Assembly: GCF_003952345.1 (NCBI RefSeq)
Contig: NZ_CP034433.1
Location: 3,658,001 to 3,722,000 of the forward strand
Direction of reading: 5' to 3'
From: Iodobacter ciconiae
GTDB lineage: Bacteria > Pseudomonadota > Gammaproteobacteria > Burkholderiales > Chitinibacteraceae
Length of the DNA stretch: 64,000 bases
Shown piece by piece: positions 37,501 through 47,711 of the stretch. The notes under the pieces are model-generated. The model saw only the letters and a program-made list of their open reading frames with translations. It was not told the origin of the DNA and made no database searches. The position numbers and the translations under genes were made by a program. Every line of letters begins with the position of its first letter. Position 1 is the first letter of the stretch.

Positions 37501-39456
37501 ATGGCAAAAATACCTGACGATTTTATTCAAGATCTCCTTAATCGCGTCGACATTGTCGACGTCGTTGAGCGCTATCTGCCGCTTAAAAAAGCGGGTCAGA
37601 ATTACAGTGCCTGCTGCCCGTTTCATAAAGAAAAATCACCTTCATTTACGGTAAGCCAGACTAAGCAGTTTTATCACTGTTTTGGTTGTGGTGCACATGG
37701 TTCGGCGGTGGGTTTTGTGATGGAGCATCAGGGGATGAGTTTTCCTGATGCGGTACGGATGCTGGCTGAGTCAGTAGGTATGCAGGTGCCGGTGAGCGAC
37801 GCGCCTATCAGTGAAAAAGCAAAAGCGGCACCGGGTATTTATGACGTGTTAAAAACCGCCATGAATTATTACCGTGCCCAGCTTAAAACGGCACCGGCCG
37901 CTATCGAATACCTGAAAAGCCGGGGTGTGGAGGGCAGAATTGCCGCACGCTTTGGTCTGGGTTTTGCGCCAAGCGCAGGGCAATCGCTGAAAACCGTATT
38001 TGCTGATTACGATAAAAACCCGGTGATTAAAGACGCTGGCCTGGTGGCTGAAGAAGAAAACACGCTCAGGCGCTATGACCGGTTTCGCTCACGGGTGTTA
38101 TTCCCAATTTTAAATCAGCGCAGCCAGGTGATTGGTTTTGGCGGCCGGATTATGGGTAATGGTGCGCCTAAGTACTTGAATTCACCAGAAACGCCCGTAT
38201 TTGAGAAAGGCAAAGAGCTGTATGGTCTGCCGCAAGCCAGAGCCGCGATTCGTGATCGTGGGCGTGTGCTGGTAGTGGAAGGTTATATGGATGTGGTGAT
38301 GCTGAACCAGCATGGCGTGGAATACGCTGTTGCTTCTTTGGGAACAGCCTGCACGCCTGAGCACATCCGTAAATTATTGAAACTGGCTGATGAAGTTTAT
38401 TTTTGCTTTGATGGCGATAAGGCTGGTAAAAAAGCCGCGTGGCGGGCTCTGGAAAATAGTTTAGAGCAGCTGGTTGATGGTAAAAAGTTAGCATTTCTGT
38501 TTTTGCCCGCCGAGCATGATCCTGATTCTTATGTGCAGGAGTTTGGTCAGGCACAGTTTGAAAATGCACTGTTGCAGGACTCTGTACCGCTTGCGCAATT
38601 TCTGCTGAAGGAGTTGTCAGCTCAGGTAGAGCTGGAAAGCGAAGAAGGCAGGGCAAAGCTGATTTCTCTGGCGGCTCCGATGCTGAATCTGGTCAGGGCA
38701 CCAGCCTTTGGCATGATGATCAGAAAGCGTTTGGCAGAGCTGGCCCGTTTGGAAATGAGCGAATTAAGCACCGTTTTGGATGGCAGCCCTGTAAGATATG
38801 TGCCCGAATATGTGCCAAGTGAAAGCTATCAGGGTGAATCTGCCCCTGAGTCCTGGCAGGAAGGGCAGGGTTGGTCGGGTGACTGGCAGCAGCAAAATTC
38901 GCCCGGCACACAATATGCAAGGCAGAGTAATCGGTCTGCATGGAAGTCTAACTGGCAGCCCAAAAGTAAATGGAAGGGGCGCGCAGGTGAACGGATTCCC
39001 GTGCATATGATGCCAAGACCAGCACCTAGGGCGGCTCCGACCGGGCCGGTGCATAAATTAATTCAGCTGGTTTTGGCGCACCCGGATCTGGTACGCCGTA
39101 GCGAGCCGGTGTGGTTATCGTGGCCAGAGACCGAAGCGATGGGTCTGGCGCAGGAATTGCTTCAAAAGATTTGCAGCTATCCGGATTTATCCAGTTTGCA
39201 AATCGTTGAATCATGGCAGGGCATGCTTGACTACGATGTATTGCATCGTTTGCTCATTTCCGGCGGGGAGTATTTTGACAAGGCCTCTGAGGCCGAGTTG
39301 GATGAGCAACTGGCTGCCACGCTAAAAGCGGTGGAAGTCAGTGTGATTCGCCCTATGATGCAAGAGCGGTTTTATGCTCTGACCTATAAGCAAGCAAATG
39401 GTGGACTAACGGAGGCAGAAAAACTGGAGTTTGCAGCACTCGTATCTCGCCGGTAA
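37501..39456 (+). CDS. dnaG: DNA primase
   Basis: 651 residues. It makes RNA primers at the replication fork. The N-terminal CHC2 zinc finger is complete (C39, H42, C60, C63 in ACCPFHKEKSPSF...YHCFGCGAHG). The TOPRIM core shows VLVVEGYMDVVMLNQHGV and FCFDGDKAGKKAA with its acidic residues. A Q/S/W-rich linker (about 435-500) joins to the C-terminal DnaB-binding domain (about 510-651). Start at ATG 37501 gives the family opening MAKIPDDFIQDLLNRVDIV. Middle gene of the macromolecular synthesis block. Confidence 0.97.
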   Translation: MAKIPDDFIQDLLNRVDIVDVVERYLPLKKAGQNYSACCPFHKEKSPSFTVSQTKQFYHCFGCGAHGSAVGFVMEHQGMSFPDAVRMLAESVGMQVPVSDAPISEKAKAAPGIYDVLKTAMNYYRAQLKTAPAAIEYLKSRGVEGRIAARFGLGFAPSAGQSLKTVFADYDKNPVIKDAGLVAEEENTLRRYDRFRSRVLFPILNQRSQVIGFGGRIMGNGAPKYLNSPETPVFEKGKELYGLPQARAAIRDRGRVLVVEGYMDVVMLNQHGVEYAVASLGTACTPEHIRKLLKLADEVYFCFDGDKAGKKAAWRALENSLEQLVDGKKLAFLFLPAEHDPDSYVQEFGQAQFENALLQDSVPLAQFLLKELSAQVELESEEGRAKLISLAAPMLNLVRAPAFGMMIRKRLAELARLEMSELSTVLDGSPVRYVPEYVPSESYQGESAPESWQEGQGWSGDWQQQNSPGTQYARQSNRSAWKSNWQPKSKWKGRAGERIPVHMMPRPAPRAAPTGPVHKLIQLVLAHPDLVRRSEPVWLSWPETEAMGLAQELLQKICSYPDLSSLQIVESWQGMLDYDVLHRLLISGGEYFDKASEAELDEQLAATLKAVEVSVIRPMMQERFYALTYKQANGGLTEAEKLEFAALVSRR

Positions 39457-39612
39457 TGAATTAGCAACAAATTGTAGCGATTGCTGTCCAAGTAGCCTGT
39501 GTTTACAGTGTAAACGAGGACTAGGGTGACTTATCGTCACGGCAGTATCGGCATTGTTGGCTAATGATTGATGCGGTGGGTTTACTTATGCCGGAGAATT
39601 GTCACAGATTTG

Positions 39613-39621
39613 TGATATAAT
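39613..39621 (+). promoter_or_regulatory. extended -10 promoter upstream of rpoD
   Basis: TGATATAAT is a perfect extended -10 (TGnTATAAT), 37 bp before the rpoD ATG. No good -35 is present at the matching distance, which is normal for extended -10 promoters. It would allow rpoD expression apart from dnaG. Confidence 0.6.
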
Positions 39622-39657
39622 CTTCGGTTTTCCCGAACATACCTGAACTCGAGAGTC

Positions 39658-41610
39658 ATGGCGGCAGATCAAGAAATCGACAACGACGACCAAGCGCGGA
39701 CTGATTTCCGTGAGGTCAATCGGCCATCTGCTGAGCAGAAGGCCGACCCCGAACAACGTAAAGCGAAGTTTAAAACGCTGATCGTGCTCGGTAAGGAGCG
39801 CGGCTATCTAACCTACGCCGAGATCAACGACCACCTGCCAGATGACATGCTGGATGCCGAGCAAATCGAAGGCATCATCAGCATGATCAGCAATATGGGC
39901 ATTCAGGTGTACGACGAAGCACCGGACGCAGAAGACCTGCTTATGTCCGATGCGGCGCCGTCCGTACCTGATGAAGACGCTGCTGAAGAAGCTGAAGCTG
40001 CTCTATCTTCCGTTGACGCAGAGTTTGGTCGTACTACCGATCCGGTGCGCATGTATATGCGTGAAATGGGGACGGTAGAGCTCTTAACCCGCGAAGGCGA
40101 AATTGAAATCGCCAAGCGGATTGAGGATGGTCTTAAGCACATGATCCAGGCGATCTCAGCCTGCCCGACTACCGTTGCCTATATTCTGGGCCTGGTAGAA
40201 AAAGGCTTGGCTGACGAGATTCGCATTGATGATGTGATTGATGGCTTTATCGACCCTAACGCAGACGAAAACACCCCACCGCCAATCGAAGTGATTGAAG
40301 CGGAAGCCGAGGATGCAGACGATGCGGTAGACGAGGAAGACGGCGAAGAAGATGACGGCAGTGCAGCCGCTAAAGCTAATCTTGAACTGTTAAAAGTTCA
40401 GGTGCGCGAGCATTTTGACATCGTGCGCGAGCACTTTGACAAAATGATCAAAGCGCTGGCTAAAGAAGGCGCACATGGCAAAAGTTATCTGGAACATCAG
40501 CAGGCCATTGCTGGCATTTTTCTGATTACCCGCTTCTCTGCCCGCCAGGTTGAATCGCTTTGCGATCAACTGCGTGGCATGGTGGATGAAATCCGCAGCT
40601 GCGAGCGTGAAATCATGGACATCTGTACTGTCCGGGTAAAAATGCCGCGCGATCACTTTATCAAAACCTTCCCTGGCCGTGAAACAGATACGGCGTGGGT
40701 AGTGGATGAGATCAACTACGGTCATAAGTATTCCGCCATTCTTGCGCGCTACCAGCACGCCATTATGGAAAAGCAACAAACTCTGGCTCAGTTGCAAGTT
40801 AACGCAATGATTCAGATTAAGGACCTCAAGGAAATCAACCGTCAGATGTCGACGGGTGAAGCCAAGGCCCGCCGCGCCAAGCGCGAAATGATTGAAGCTA
40901 ACTTGCGTCTGGTTATTTCGATTGCTAAGAAATACACCAACCGTGGTTTGCAGTTCCTTGACCTGATTCAGGAAGGCAATATCGGCCTGATGAAAGCGGT
41001 AGATAAGTTTGAATATCGCCGTGGTTACAAGTTTTCGACTTACGCAACATGGTGGATTCGCCAGGCGATTACCCGTTCGATTGCCGATCAGGCCCGTACC
41101 ATTCGTATTCCGGTACACATGATCGAAACAATCAACAAGATGAACCGTATTCAACGGCAAATCTTGCAGGAAACCGGTATTGAGCCGACTCCTGACGAGC
41201 TTGCAGATAAAATGGAAATGCCGGAAGACAAGATCCGCAAAATCCTTAAGATCGCAAAAGAGCCGATCTCGATGGAAACGCCGATCGGTGACGACGACGA
41301 TTCCCATTTGGGTGATTTCATCGAAGACTCAAACAATCTGGCTCCTGCTGAAGCCGCTATCTACGCAGGCTTGCGTGAAGCGACCAAGGAAGTGCTGGAT
41401 ACCCTGACACCGCGTGAAGCCAAGGTGCTGCGTATGCGCTTTGGTATTGATATGAATACCGATCACACGCTGGAAGAAGTGGGTAAGCAGTTTGATGTTA
41501 CGCGCGAGCGTATTCGTCAGATCGAAGCCAAGGCTTTACGTAAGCTTCGCCACCCGACTCGTTCAGAAAGACTGAAAAGTTTTGTTGAAAGTCAGGCCAG
41601 TGAAGGTTAA
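39658..41610 (+). CDS. rpoD: RNA polymerase primary sigma factor RpoD (sigma-70)
   Basis: 650 residues. Region 1.1 is at the N-terminus ([25 protein letters not shown]). Region 1.2 ([22 protein letters not shown]) and an acidic non-conserved insert follow. Region 2 contains [28 protein letters not shown] and the -10 recognition helix [16 protein letters not shown]. Region 4.2 ends the protein with [27 protein letters not shown], the -35 helix-turn-helix. Housekeeping sigma factor, last protein gene of the block; a tRNA gene starts 15 bp after the stop. Confidence 0.98.
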   Translation: MAADQEIDNDDQARTDFREVNRPSAEQKADPEQRKAKFKTLIVLGKERGYLTYAEINDHLPDDMLDAEQIEGIISMISNMGIQVYDEAPDAEDLLMSDAAPSVPDEDAAEEAEAALSSVDAEFGRTTDPVRMYMREMGTVELLTREGEIEIAKRIEDGLKHMIQAISACPTTVAYILGLVEKGLADEIRIDDVIDGFIDPNADENTPPPIEVIEAEAEDADDAVDEEDGEEDDGSAAAKANLELLKVQVREHFDIVREHFDKMIKALAKEGAHGKSYLEHQQAIAGIFLITRFSARQVESLCDQLRGMVDEIRSCEREIMDICTVRVKMPRDHFIKTFPGRETDTAWVVDEINYGHKYSAILARYQHAIMEKQQTLAQLQVNAMIQIKDLKEINRQMSTGEAKARRAKREMIEANLRLVISIAKKYTNRGLQFLDLIQEGNIGLMKAVDKFEYRRGYKFSTYATWWIRQAITRSIADQARTIRIPVHMIETINKMNRIQRQILQETGIEPTPDELADKMEMPEDKIRKILKIAKEPISMETPIGDDDDSHLGDFIEDSNNLAPAEAAIYAGLREATKEVLDTLTPREAKVLRMRFGIDMNTDHTLEEVGKQFDVTRERIRQIEAKALRKLRHPTRSERLKSFVESQASEG

Positions 41611-41625
41611 TATAGCGCCTCTCAT

Positions 41626-41702
41626 GGGCCTGTAGCTCAGTTGGTTAGAGCAGAGGACTCATAATCCTTTGGTCCTCGGTTCAAGTCCGAGCAGGCCCAC
41701 CA
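41626..41702 (+). tRNA. tRNA with CAU anticodon, best read as tRNA-Ile2 (lysidine-modified)
   Basis: 77 nt including an encoded CCA. The cloverleaf folds fully: acceptor GGGCCUG/CAGGCCC with A73, D arm GCUC/GAGC, anticodon stem GAGGA/UCCUU, and T arm CUCGG/CCGAG. The loop is CUCAUAA. C4-G69, C5-G68 and C40 match the TilS identity elements of minor tRNA-Ile, and the variable/T region UUGGUC...GGUUCAAGUCC is like E. coli tRNA-Ile2. Elongator tRNA-Met is the alternative with the same anticodon. It is probably co-transcribed with rpoD and lies at the edge of the island. Confidence 0.9.
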
Positions 41703-41703
41703 A

Positions 41704-41749
41704 TAAAATCAACGGCTTACGCGATCTATGCGTAGGCCGTTTGATTTTG
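41704..41749 (+). terminator. hairpin terminator after the tRNA
   Basis: AAAATCAACGGCTTACGC and GCGTAGGCCGTTTGATTTT form a long near-perfect stem around ATCTAT, ending in a T-rich arm. It would end the rpoD-tRNA transcript. The integrase frame starts inside its right arm if the earliest start is used. Confidence 0.6.
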
Positions 41750-41793
41750 TGGATCAGAAAAAGTACATTTTCAGTACAATCCGCAAGACTCAA

Positions 41794-42843
41794 ATGGCTA
41801 CCATTACGAAGACCCCCGCAGGGACCTGGAAAGCGATGATTCGCATGAAGGGTTGGCCGACAACTTCAAAAAATTTCCGCACTAAACGTGATGCTGAAGA
41901 CTGGTCCAGAAGAACTGAAGATGAAATGGTTCGTGGCGTGTTTATTCAGCGCAGCGCATCCGAGCGCTTACTCTTTGAAAAAGCGCTGGATCGTTATCTG
42001 AAAGAAGTTACAACTACAAAAAAATTAACGACTCAAAGAGGAGAAGAAAGTAAGTCTCGCTCAGTGCGTGCTTATTTTGGCCAATATTCAATGGCTGCAA
42101 TTAATAGTGAACTAGTTGCTAAATATCGCGATGAGCGTTTGTCTGCTGGACTATCAAATAATACGGTATGCCTTGAATTGGCATTGATTGGGCATCTGTT
42201 TACGGTTGCCATTCAAGAATGGGGTATGGGCTTTATCCATAACTCCGTGGCAAATATACGGAAGCCGAGCCCGGGTGAAGGTCGTAATCGAAGGCTTAAT
42301 CAAGCTGAGCAAATTAAATTAATGGAAGAAGTCGATAAACATAGCAATCCAATGCTGGGGTGGATTGTGCGAATGGCTATTGAAACCGGAATGCGCTCTT
42401 CTGAAATTGCTAATTTGAAAATGAATCAGGTTGATATAAAGCGCCGTATTATTCGTTTAGTTGATACTAGAAATGATAGTGCAAGGACCGTTCCATGAAG
42501 TAAATTAGCAACCAATATATTAAATCTGGCAATTGAAAATCCAGCCCGCCCTGCCGCATGCCCTTTGATTTTTTTTGGTGAACTAGGTAGGGATGGATTG
42601 CGGCGTGCTTATTCCTTTACGAAAGTCTGGTCCGAAGTACGGGGTAAAGCGGGATTGCCTGATTTGCATTTTCACGATTTACGGCATGAAGCGGTCAGTC
42701 GGTTTGTTGAGGCTGGCTTGAGCGATCAAGAGGTCTCGGCAATTAGCAGGCACAAATCAATGCAAATGCTTAAGCGCTATACGCATTTACGTGCTGAAGA
42801 TTTGGTGGCTAAATTGGATCTGATTGCTGGGGGTAAAGGGTGA
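41794..42843 (+). pseudogene. tyrosine recombinase/phage integrase interrupted by TGA
   Basis: The frame starts at ATG 41794 (MATITKTPAGTWKAMIRMKGWP, a typical SAM-like N-terminal domain opening), is broken by TGA at 42496-42498 and continues in the same frame to 42843. The break falls in RTVP-stop-SKLATN, where integrases have leucine, so a single base change explains it. Catalytic residues are otherwise present: Arg in ETGMRSSEIANLKM, H-x-x-R in DLHFHDLRHEAVSRF, and the tyrosine in MLKRYTHL. It lies directly after the tRNA, the usual place for an island integrase. It is probably inactive unless the TGA is read through or is a sequencing error. Confidence 0.85.
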
Positions 42844-43158
42844 TTGGCTATACGCATCAACTTAAACCAACGTCATGTGTAGTAATGAAAGTTTGGCGAA
42901 AAAATGAAACGGCCTCCTATTGCTTGTTACGATAGAGCTTTTTTGAGGGGCTCACTCCTCTGGCTTAGGGGTTATATCGTCGAGATTACCCCTCGATATG
43001 GGGAAGTTGTATTGATCAAACGATTTAGCGTGGCAAGTAGACTCTGAACAACACTTCATTACTAAGAACATGCTGAACTCCAGGATTGATGCTGGATTTT
43101 AGCCCAAGTCTGTATATGGAATGTGTTATAGCTTGCTATTAGCACTTAAGGATAAGTT
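42844..43158. other. intergenic region without recognised gene
   Basis: 315 bp after the integrase remnant. It holds a small CCCC-TCGATAT-GGGG inverted repeat near 42988-43004 and an AAGGA ribosome site at the right end (43148-43152) for the next gene. Nothing else seen. Confidence 0.4.
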
Positions 43159-44946
43159 TTGATTACAAAAATGCAAAAAACAAAAACAGAATTAAATCCA
43201 TTGCAACAACAGACGATCTTGGCTCAGCTTAATGAGATAGCTATAGCGCGTGGCGGGATTTGCTTAACAGAGCAATATAAAAACAGTAACACGATCATGG
43301 ATTGGCAATGCGGGGAAGGGCATCAGTGGCGCGCGAAAGGCTTTGATATTAAAACGGGTGATTGGTGCCCCATTTGTTACAAAGCAGACCGAGCCATTGC
43401 CATGACCGCATTGGCTGCCAAGTATGGCGGCGAGTGCAAATCGAGCTATGTGGACGAAGCAACGTTTCTGACTTGGCGCTGTGCCGAGGGCCATTGCTGG
43501 AGCTCATTACCCCATATGGTGGAAAAAGGAGTGTGGTGTCAGCAGTGCGTATTGCAGAAAACGAGCAATAAAATTGAAGCCCTGCATCAGATAGCGCACA
43601 AGCTCGGTGAAGTTTGCTTATCGCATCGGTATGTTAATGATAGGACTCGACTATTGTGGCAATGCAAAAATGGCCACAGCAAAGCAGCCGTTTACGCCGC
43701 TGTGCTTGGTGGGCATGGTTGTAGGCAATGTGATATGCAGCACAAAAAAGATCGACTGTTTGCTAGTCTGGTGGATCTGGCTAGGGAGCTGGGCGGGGAT
43801 TGCCTGTCTGAAACGTATGAAAACATGAAGGAAGATTTTCGTTGGCGCTGCGAGGAGGGGCATGAATGGGTGGCAACGGGTGCTTCAATCAAAAAGGGGC
43901 AGTGGTGCGCTTTATGCGCTGGCTATACCTTGATTGAGGTGGAAGGAGGTGAGCCTGTTTTAAGCTCTCTCACTACCAATAGGCGGCAGAAGTCGCTGCA
44001 TAAGTTGCAAGCGACGGCGATAGAGCGTGGAGGTGCTTGCCTGAGCGCCGACTATGTAAATAGCCGTGCCCATCTTGTATGGCAATGTGCTAATGGGCAT
44101 GAGTGGATGGCAAGTTCAACAAATATCTTAGCGGGGCGTTGGTGCCCGCATTGCCTTAGGACGAGCACAGTGGATGCACAGGCATTGGCTGTAGAACGAG
44201 GTGGAGAATGCTTGTCGACGTTTGTCGATCGTTTTACCCCTATGCATTGGCGCTGTGCCGAAGGGCATGAATGGAAAACGACCTATGGCGTGGTTGCACA
44301 GGGGGCTTGGTGTCCAGTGTGCGCTGTGACGCAAAAAATGCTGGGTATTAAGGTCATGCATGCTTTAGCTGCTAACAATGGCGGGAAGTGCTTATCAAAA
44401 CGCTATACCAATAATTCAGTAAAGCTAAAATGGCAATGTAAAAAGGGGCATCGTTGGGAGGCTGCGCCTGTGCAGGTGCAAGTTGGGTTTTGGTGTGTAA
44501 AGTGTAAAAAAGTAGAAAGGAAAGCACAAGCCCTCAAGCGCTTAAAGGCGCTTGCCATCGCAAAAGGGGGGAAGTGCTTATCAACAAGCTATGTATCAAG
44601 CAAAGCCCCTATCCAATGGCGCTGTGCTGAGGGGCATCAGTGGACTTCTAATGCGATTGCGGTGAATAAACACTGGTGCCCAGTTTGCTCGGGATCTCGT
44701 CTAACGATAGACAGCGCCCATCTGCAGGCAGCAAACAAGGGGGGCAAGTGCCTGAGTACAGAATATATAGACTGCCACCACAAATTATCATGGCAGTGTG
44801 AATTTGGGCATACCTGGGATGCGTCGCTGACGAGGATTAAACATAGCAAGAGTTGGTGTCCAGAATGTTTGCTCATCTCCAGAATTAAATCACGCGCAGA
44901 TTGGCGAAAAAAGAAGAAAAATGTGCGTGTCCCGCTATTTATTTAA
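43159..44946 (+). CDS. nine-repeat zinc-ribbon (DUF4379-like) protein
   Basis: 595 residues from TTG 43159, which has AAGGA 6 bases upstream; an ATG at 43171 is spaced badly. The whole protein is nine copies of a unit of about 55-62 residues with the pattern A-x-x-x-G-G-x-C-L-S-x-x-Y, then W-x-C-x-x-G-H-x-W, then W-C-x-x-C. Each unit thus offers a Cys/His set able to bind zinc. Unit three is degenerate (GHSKAAV, then GCRQC). These domains occur in Vsr-like nucleases and in large hypothetical proteins, but here no nuclease domain is attached. Binding of nucleic acid is possible but not shown. The C-terminus is basic (RADWRKKKKN). A truncated relative is at 52989. Confidence 0.8.
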   Translation: MITKMQKTKTELNPLQQQTILAQLNEIAIARGGICLTEQYKNSNTIMDWQCGEGHQWRAKGFDIKTGDWCPICYKADRAIAMTALAAKYGGECKSSYVDEATFLTWRCAEGHCWSSLPHMVEKGVWCQQCVLQKTSNKIEALHQIAHKLGEVCLSHRYVNDRTRLLWQCKNGHSKAAVYAAVLGGHGCRQCDMQHKKDRLFASLVDLARELGGDCLSETYENMKEDFRWRCEEGHEWVATGASIKKGQWCALCAGYTLIEVEGGEPVLSSLTTNRRQKSLHKLQATAIERGGACLSADYVNSRAHLVWQCANGHEWMASSTNILAGRWCPHCLRTSTVDAQALAVERGGECLSTFVDRFTPMHWRCAEGHEWKTTYGVVAQGAWCPVCAVTQKMLGIKVMHALAANNGGKCLSKRYTNNSVKLKWQCKKGHRWEAAPVQVQVGFWCVKCKKVERKAQALKRLKALAIAKGGKCLSTSYVSSKAPIQWRCAEGHQWTSNAIAVNKHWCPVCSGSRLTIDSAHLQAANKGGKCLSTEYIDCHHKLSWQCEFGHTWDASLTRIKHSKSWCPECLLISRIKSRADWRKKKKNVRVPLFI

Positions 44947-45077
44947 TCGGGTTGCTTGGTTGCTTTAGTCAATAGCGTGATGTGCTTATTCGCAATGCAA
45001 GCTTATGATAAATATAACAGTAGGTTATAAGAATTTTTGTTTAATATACTCGCCATTATCACAATAGCTTCCTCTTA

Positions 45078-47711
45078 ATGAACCCTCAAGATCTCCTCGC
45101 CTCATTTGCGGCAGCTTTTGGCCAAAGTAATCGCCTTATTAGTCTGCAACTGGGTGATGGGGCGGCTTGGGGCGAGCAGCTATTACCACAAACAATCAGC
45201 GGAAAAGAAGGGCTTAATCAAGCTTACTGCTATCAGATAGATTGCTTATCTCCTGATGGCGTTATAGAGCTTAAATCCTTGCTTGGTTTGGCCGTTGTTT
45301 TATCGGTAGCTGATGCGGATGGGGGTGAGATTGAGCGTTGCGGGGTCATTTGCCAGGCGCAATTACTCGGCTCGGATGGCGGCTTTGCCAAATATGCGCT
45401 GACGGTAGAACCGCCGTTTGCCTTACTTCGCTACCGCCGCACTTCCCGCGTGTTCCAGGATTTATCCGTCCCCGATATTGTGAAACAGGTACTGGCTGAG
45501 CATCAGGACAAAAATCCGGTGTTTGCCTCGGTGCAAATGCTGGATTTCAAGCTCTCCGGCACGCATTCACCGCGATCCTATTGCTTACAATACCGCGAAT
45601 CCGATTTCGATTTTCTGACACGATTATTAGCAGAGGAAGGCTTAGCCTGGTTATTTAATCATTTGCCGGGCAATAGCCCTCAGGTTCAGTTGTTTGTGTT
45701 TGATGATGCTTTTGCAATTGCAGAAGCGACAGATCCATTTGTTAGATTTCACAGAGCTGACGCCACGGAAGAGAGCGATACTCTGACTGAATGGCAGAGC
45801 CAGCGGCAAATCGGCAGCAGCAGTGTATCGCTTGCCAGCTTTGATTACAAAGCCACCAGCACCAACGAAAGTTTTGATGAAAGTAGCATCGATCAGGGTG
45901 ATGGCGGCCAGCAGCTGCAGGTAAGTTTCGAAGATTATGACCCGCAATCGCTCTATTACGCCAGCGACGCGGAAGGCTTAAGCCACTATGCTAACTTGCG
46001 TCAGCAGGCATTGGATGCCAAAAAGAAATCCTTTACCGGCTCTGGTACTTTACGCAGCCTGCAGGCCGGGCAGTGGTTCCGCCTGGAAGATCACCCCGCG
46101 CATGAATGGGATAGCGCCGAGCAGCGTGAATTTGCCGTGACCGAGCTAAAATTTACCGCCAATAATAATTTGCCTGCTGATTTAACCCAGCAACTTAGCT
46201 TAGTCGCCCCCGGCTTATTCGCAGGAGCGGCTTTAGCCGAAAATACCCTCCCTTATCGAGCCGATTTTACTGCCCAAAGGCGCGGCCAGCCGACCGTGCC
46301 CGCTTTTGCCCATATCGAACACAGCAAGCCCAAAAGCTTTGGCGTGCAAACCGCCACCGTGGTGGGCCCTGCCGGATCAGAAGTCCACACCGATGAGCAA
46401 GGGCGCATAAAAATAGAATTCCACTGGCAGCGTACGGCTGAGCACCCTGAGTTTGGTGCAAACCTGGATGACAAGTCATCCTGCTGGATACGTGTTGCCT
46501 ATCCATCAGCGGGCGCGGGCTGGGGCCACCAGTTCATCCCGCGCATCGGTCAGGAAGTTTTAGTTGATTTTATCGAAGGCGACATCGACCGCCCGATTGT
46601 CACCGGCGTGGTCCATAACGGCAGCCATCCTGTGCCAACATTCAGCGGCGCTGGCGCTCTGCCCGCCAATAAAACATTATCTGGTATCAAAACCAAAGAG
46701 CACGAGGGCGGCCAATACGGCGAGCTGCTGTTTGATGATACCAAAGGCGAAGTGCGCACCAAACTATCCAGCGAGCACGGTAAAACCCAGCTTAACCTTG
46801 GTTACTTAATTCACCCAAGAACTGACGGCAAGGGTGAGCCACGCGGCGAAGGCTTTGAGCTGCGCAGCGACAAACAAGGTGCTATTCGCGCCAGCGGCTT
46901 GCTGATCAGTACGGAAGCCAAAGGCGGTGCAAGCGGTAAGCAACTCGATCACAGCCCCGCGCAAAGCCAACTTGAGTCAGCTTTAGCGTTAGCCCAAAGC
47001 CTGGGTGAAACGGCAACGAATCAGCTTGCCGATACGATTGAAACCGGTGATGGCGATAAAACGGTTAAGCCAGATAACAGCGCAGGCAACAGTGCCAGCA
47101 CCGGCCATCTGTACCATCATGTGCACGCCAGCAAAAGCTTCGAGGCAGGCAGCAATGCCGATCAAGATGGCAAAACCAAATCCAAAGAGCAGGCAGGGCA
47201 ACAAAACATCATCCTGCTGCACGGTGAGGACGGCGTCGCCATCACCAGCCCGCAAAGCCAGACACTCACCGCAGGCACCAACCTGGATCTGGTCGCGCAA
47301 AGAGACAGCAACCAGACCTCTGGCCGCCGCTGGATTCATAACGTGGGTCAACACATCAGCCTGTTTGTAGCCGGGGTAAAAGACCAAGTCGCCCTTAAAC
47401 TAATCGCAGCCAAAGGCAAAATTCAGCTGCAGGCGCAGAGTGACGATATTGAAATCACCGGCGACAAAAACGTCAAAATCACCGCCTGCAAAGAAAGCAT
47501 TACGGTGGTGGCCAAAGACGAAATTCTGATGACTGCAGGTGGCGGCTATATCCGGCTAAAAGGCGGCAACATCGAAATTCACTGCCCGGGGAAGGTAAGT
47601 ATTAAAGGGGCGAGCCATGATATGAGCGGGCCAACCAGCTTGAAACTGGCTCTGCCAAACATGCCTAAGAGTAAATTCACTCCGCCCAATTCACTCCCAT
47701 TTTCTGAATAA
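45078..47711 (+). CDS. vgrG: type VI secretion tip protein VgrG
   Basis: 877 residues. The gp27-like domain (about 1-380) includes YCLQYRESDFDFLTRLLAEEGLAWLF. The gp5-like OB domain (about 410-520) has TATVVGPAGSEVHTDEQGRIKIEFHWQ and AGAGWGHQFIPRIGQEVLVDFIEGDIDRPIVTG. A DUF2345-type beta-helix extension follows (about 640-800, QNIILLHGEDGVAITSPQSQTL). The protein is the spike of the T6SS tube and often carries effectors encoded behind it. No enzymatic domain is fused to its end. No structural T6SS genes are in the window, so this is an orphan vgrG island. The M23-type effector gene starts 20 bp later. Confidence 0.93.
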   Translation: MNPQDLLASFAAAFGQSNRLISLQLGDGAAWGEQLLPQTISGKEGLNQAYCYQIDCLSPDGVIELKSLLGLAVVLSVADADGGEIERCGVICQAQLLGSDGGFAKYALTVEPPFALLRYRRTSRVFQDLSVPDIVKQVLAEHQDKNPVFASVQMLDFKLSGTHSPRSYCLQYRESDFDFLTRLLAEEGLAWLFNHLPGNSPQVQLFVFDDAFAIAEATDPFVRFHRADATEESDTLTEWQSQRQIGSSSVSLASFDYKATSTNESFDESSIDQGDGGQQLQVSFEDYDPQSLYYASDAEGLSHYANLRQQALDAKKKSFTGSGTLRSLQAGQWFRLEDHPAHEWDSAEQREFAVTELKFTANNNLPADLTQQLSLVAPGLFAGAALAENTLPYRADFTAQRRGQPTVPAFAHIEHSKPKSFGVQTATVVGPAGSEVHTDEQGRIKIEFHWQRTAEHPEFGANLDDKSSCWIRVAYPSAGAGWGHQFIPRIGQEVLVDFIEGDIDRPIVTGVVHNGSHPVPTFSGAGALPANKTLSGIKTKEHEGGQYGELLFDDTKGEVRTKLSSEHGKTQLNLGYLIHPRTDGKGEPRGEGFELRSDKQGAIRASGLLISTEAKGGASGKQLDHSPAQSQLESALALAQSLGETATNQLADTIETGDGDKTVKPDNSAGNSASTGHLYHHVHASKSFEAGSNADQDGKTKSKEQAGQQNIILLHGEDGVAITSPQSQTLTAGTNLDLVAQRDSNQTSGRRWIHNVGQHISLFVAGVKDQVALKLIAAKGKIQLQAQSDDIEITGDKNVKITACKESITVVAKDEILMTAGGGYIRLKGGNIEIHCPGKVSIKGASHDMSGPTSLKLALPNMPKSKFTPPNSLPFSE

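Noticed and set aside
40390..41307. Long minus-strand open frame (about 305 codons) inside rpoD
   Set aside because: It is a shadow of the highly conserved rpoD reading frame, has no ribosome site or recognisable family, and rpoD motifs are complete.
43159..44946. Repeated GGxCLS/WCxxC spacing considered as a CRISPR-like or DNA tandem array
   Set aside because: The regularity is at protein level with diverged DNA, in one open frame; no identical short repeats with spacers exist. No CRISPR array was seen anywhere in the window.
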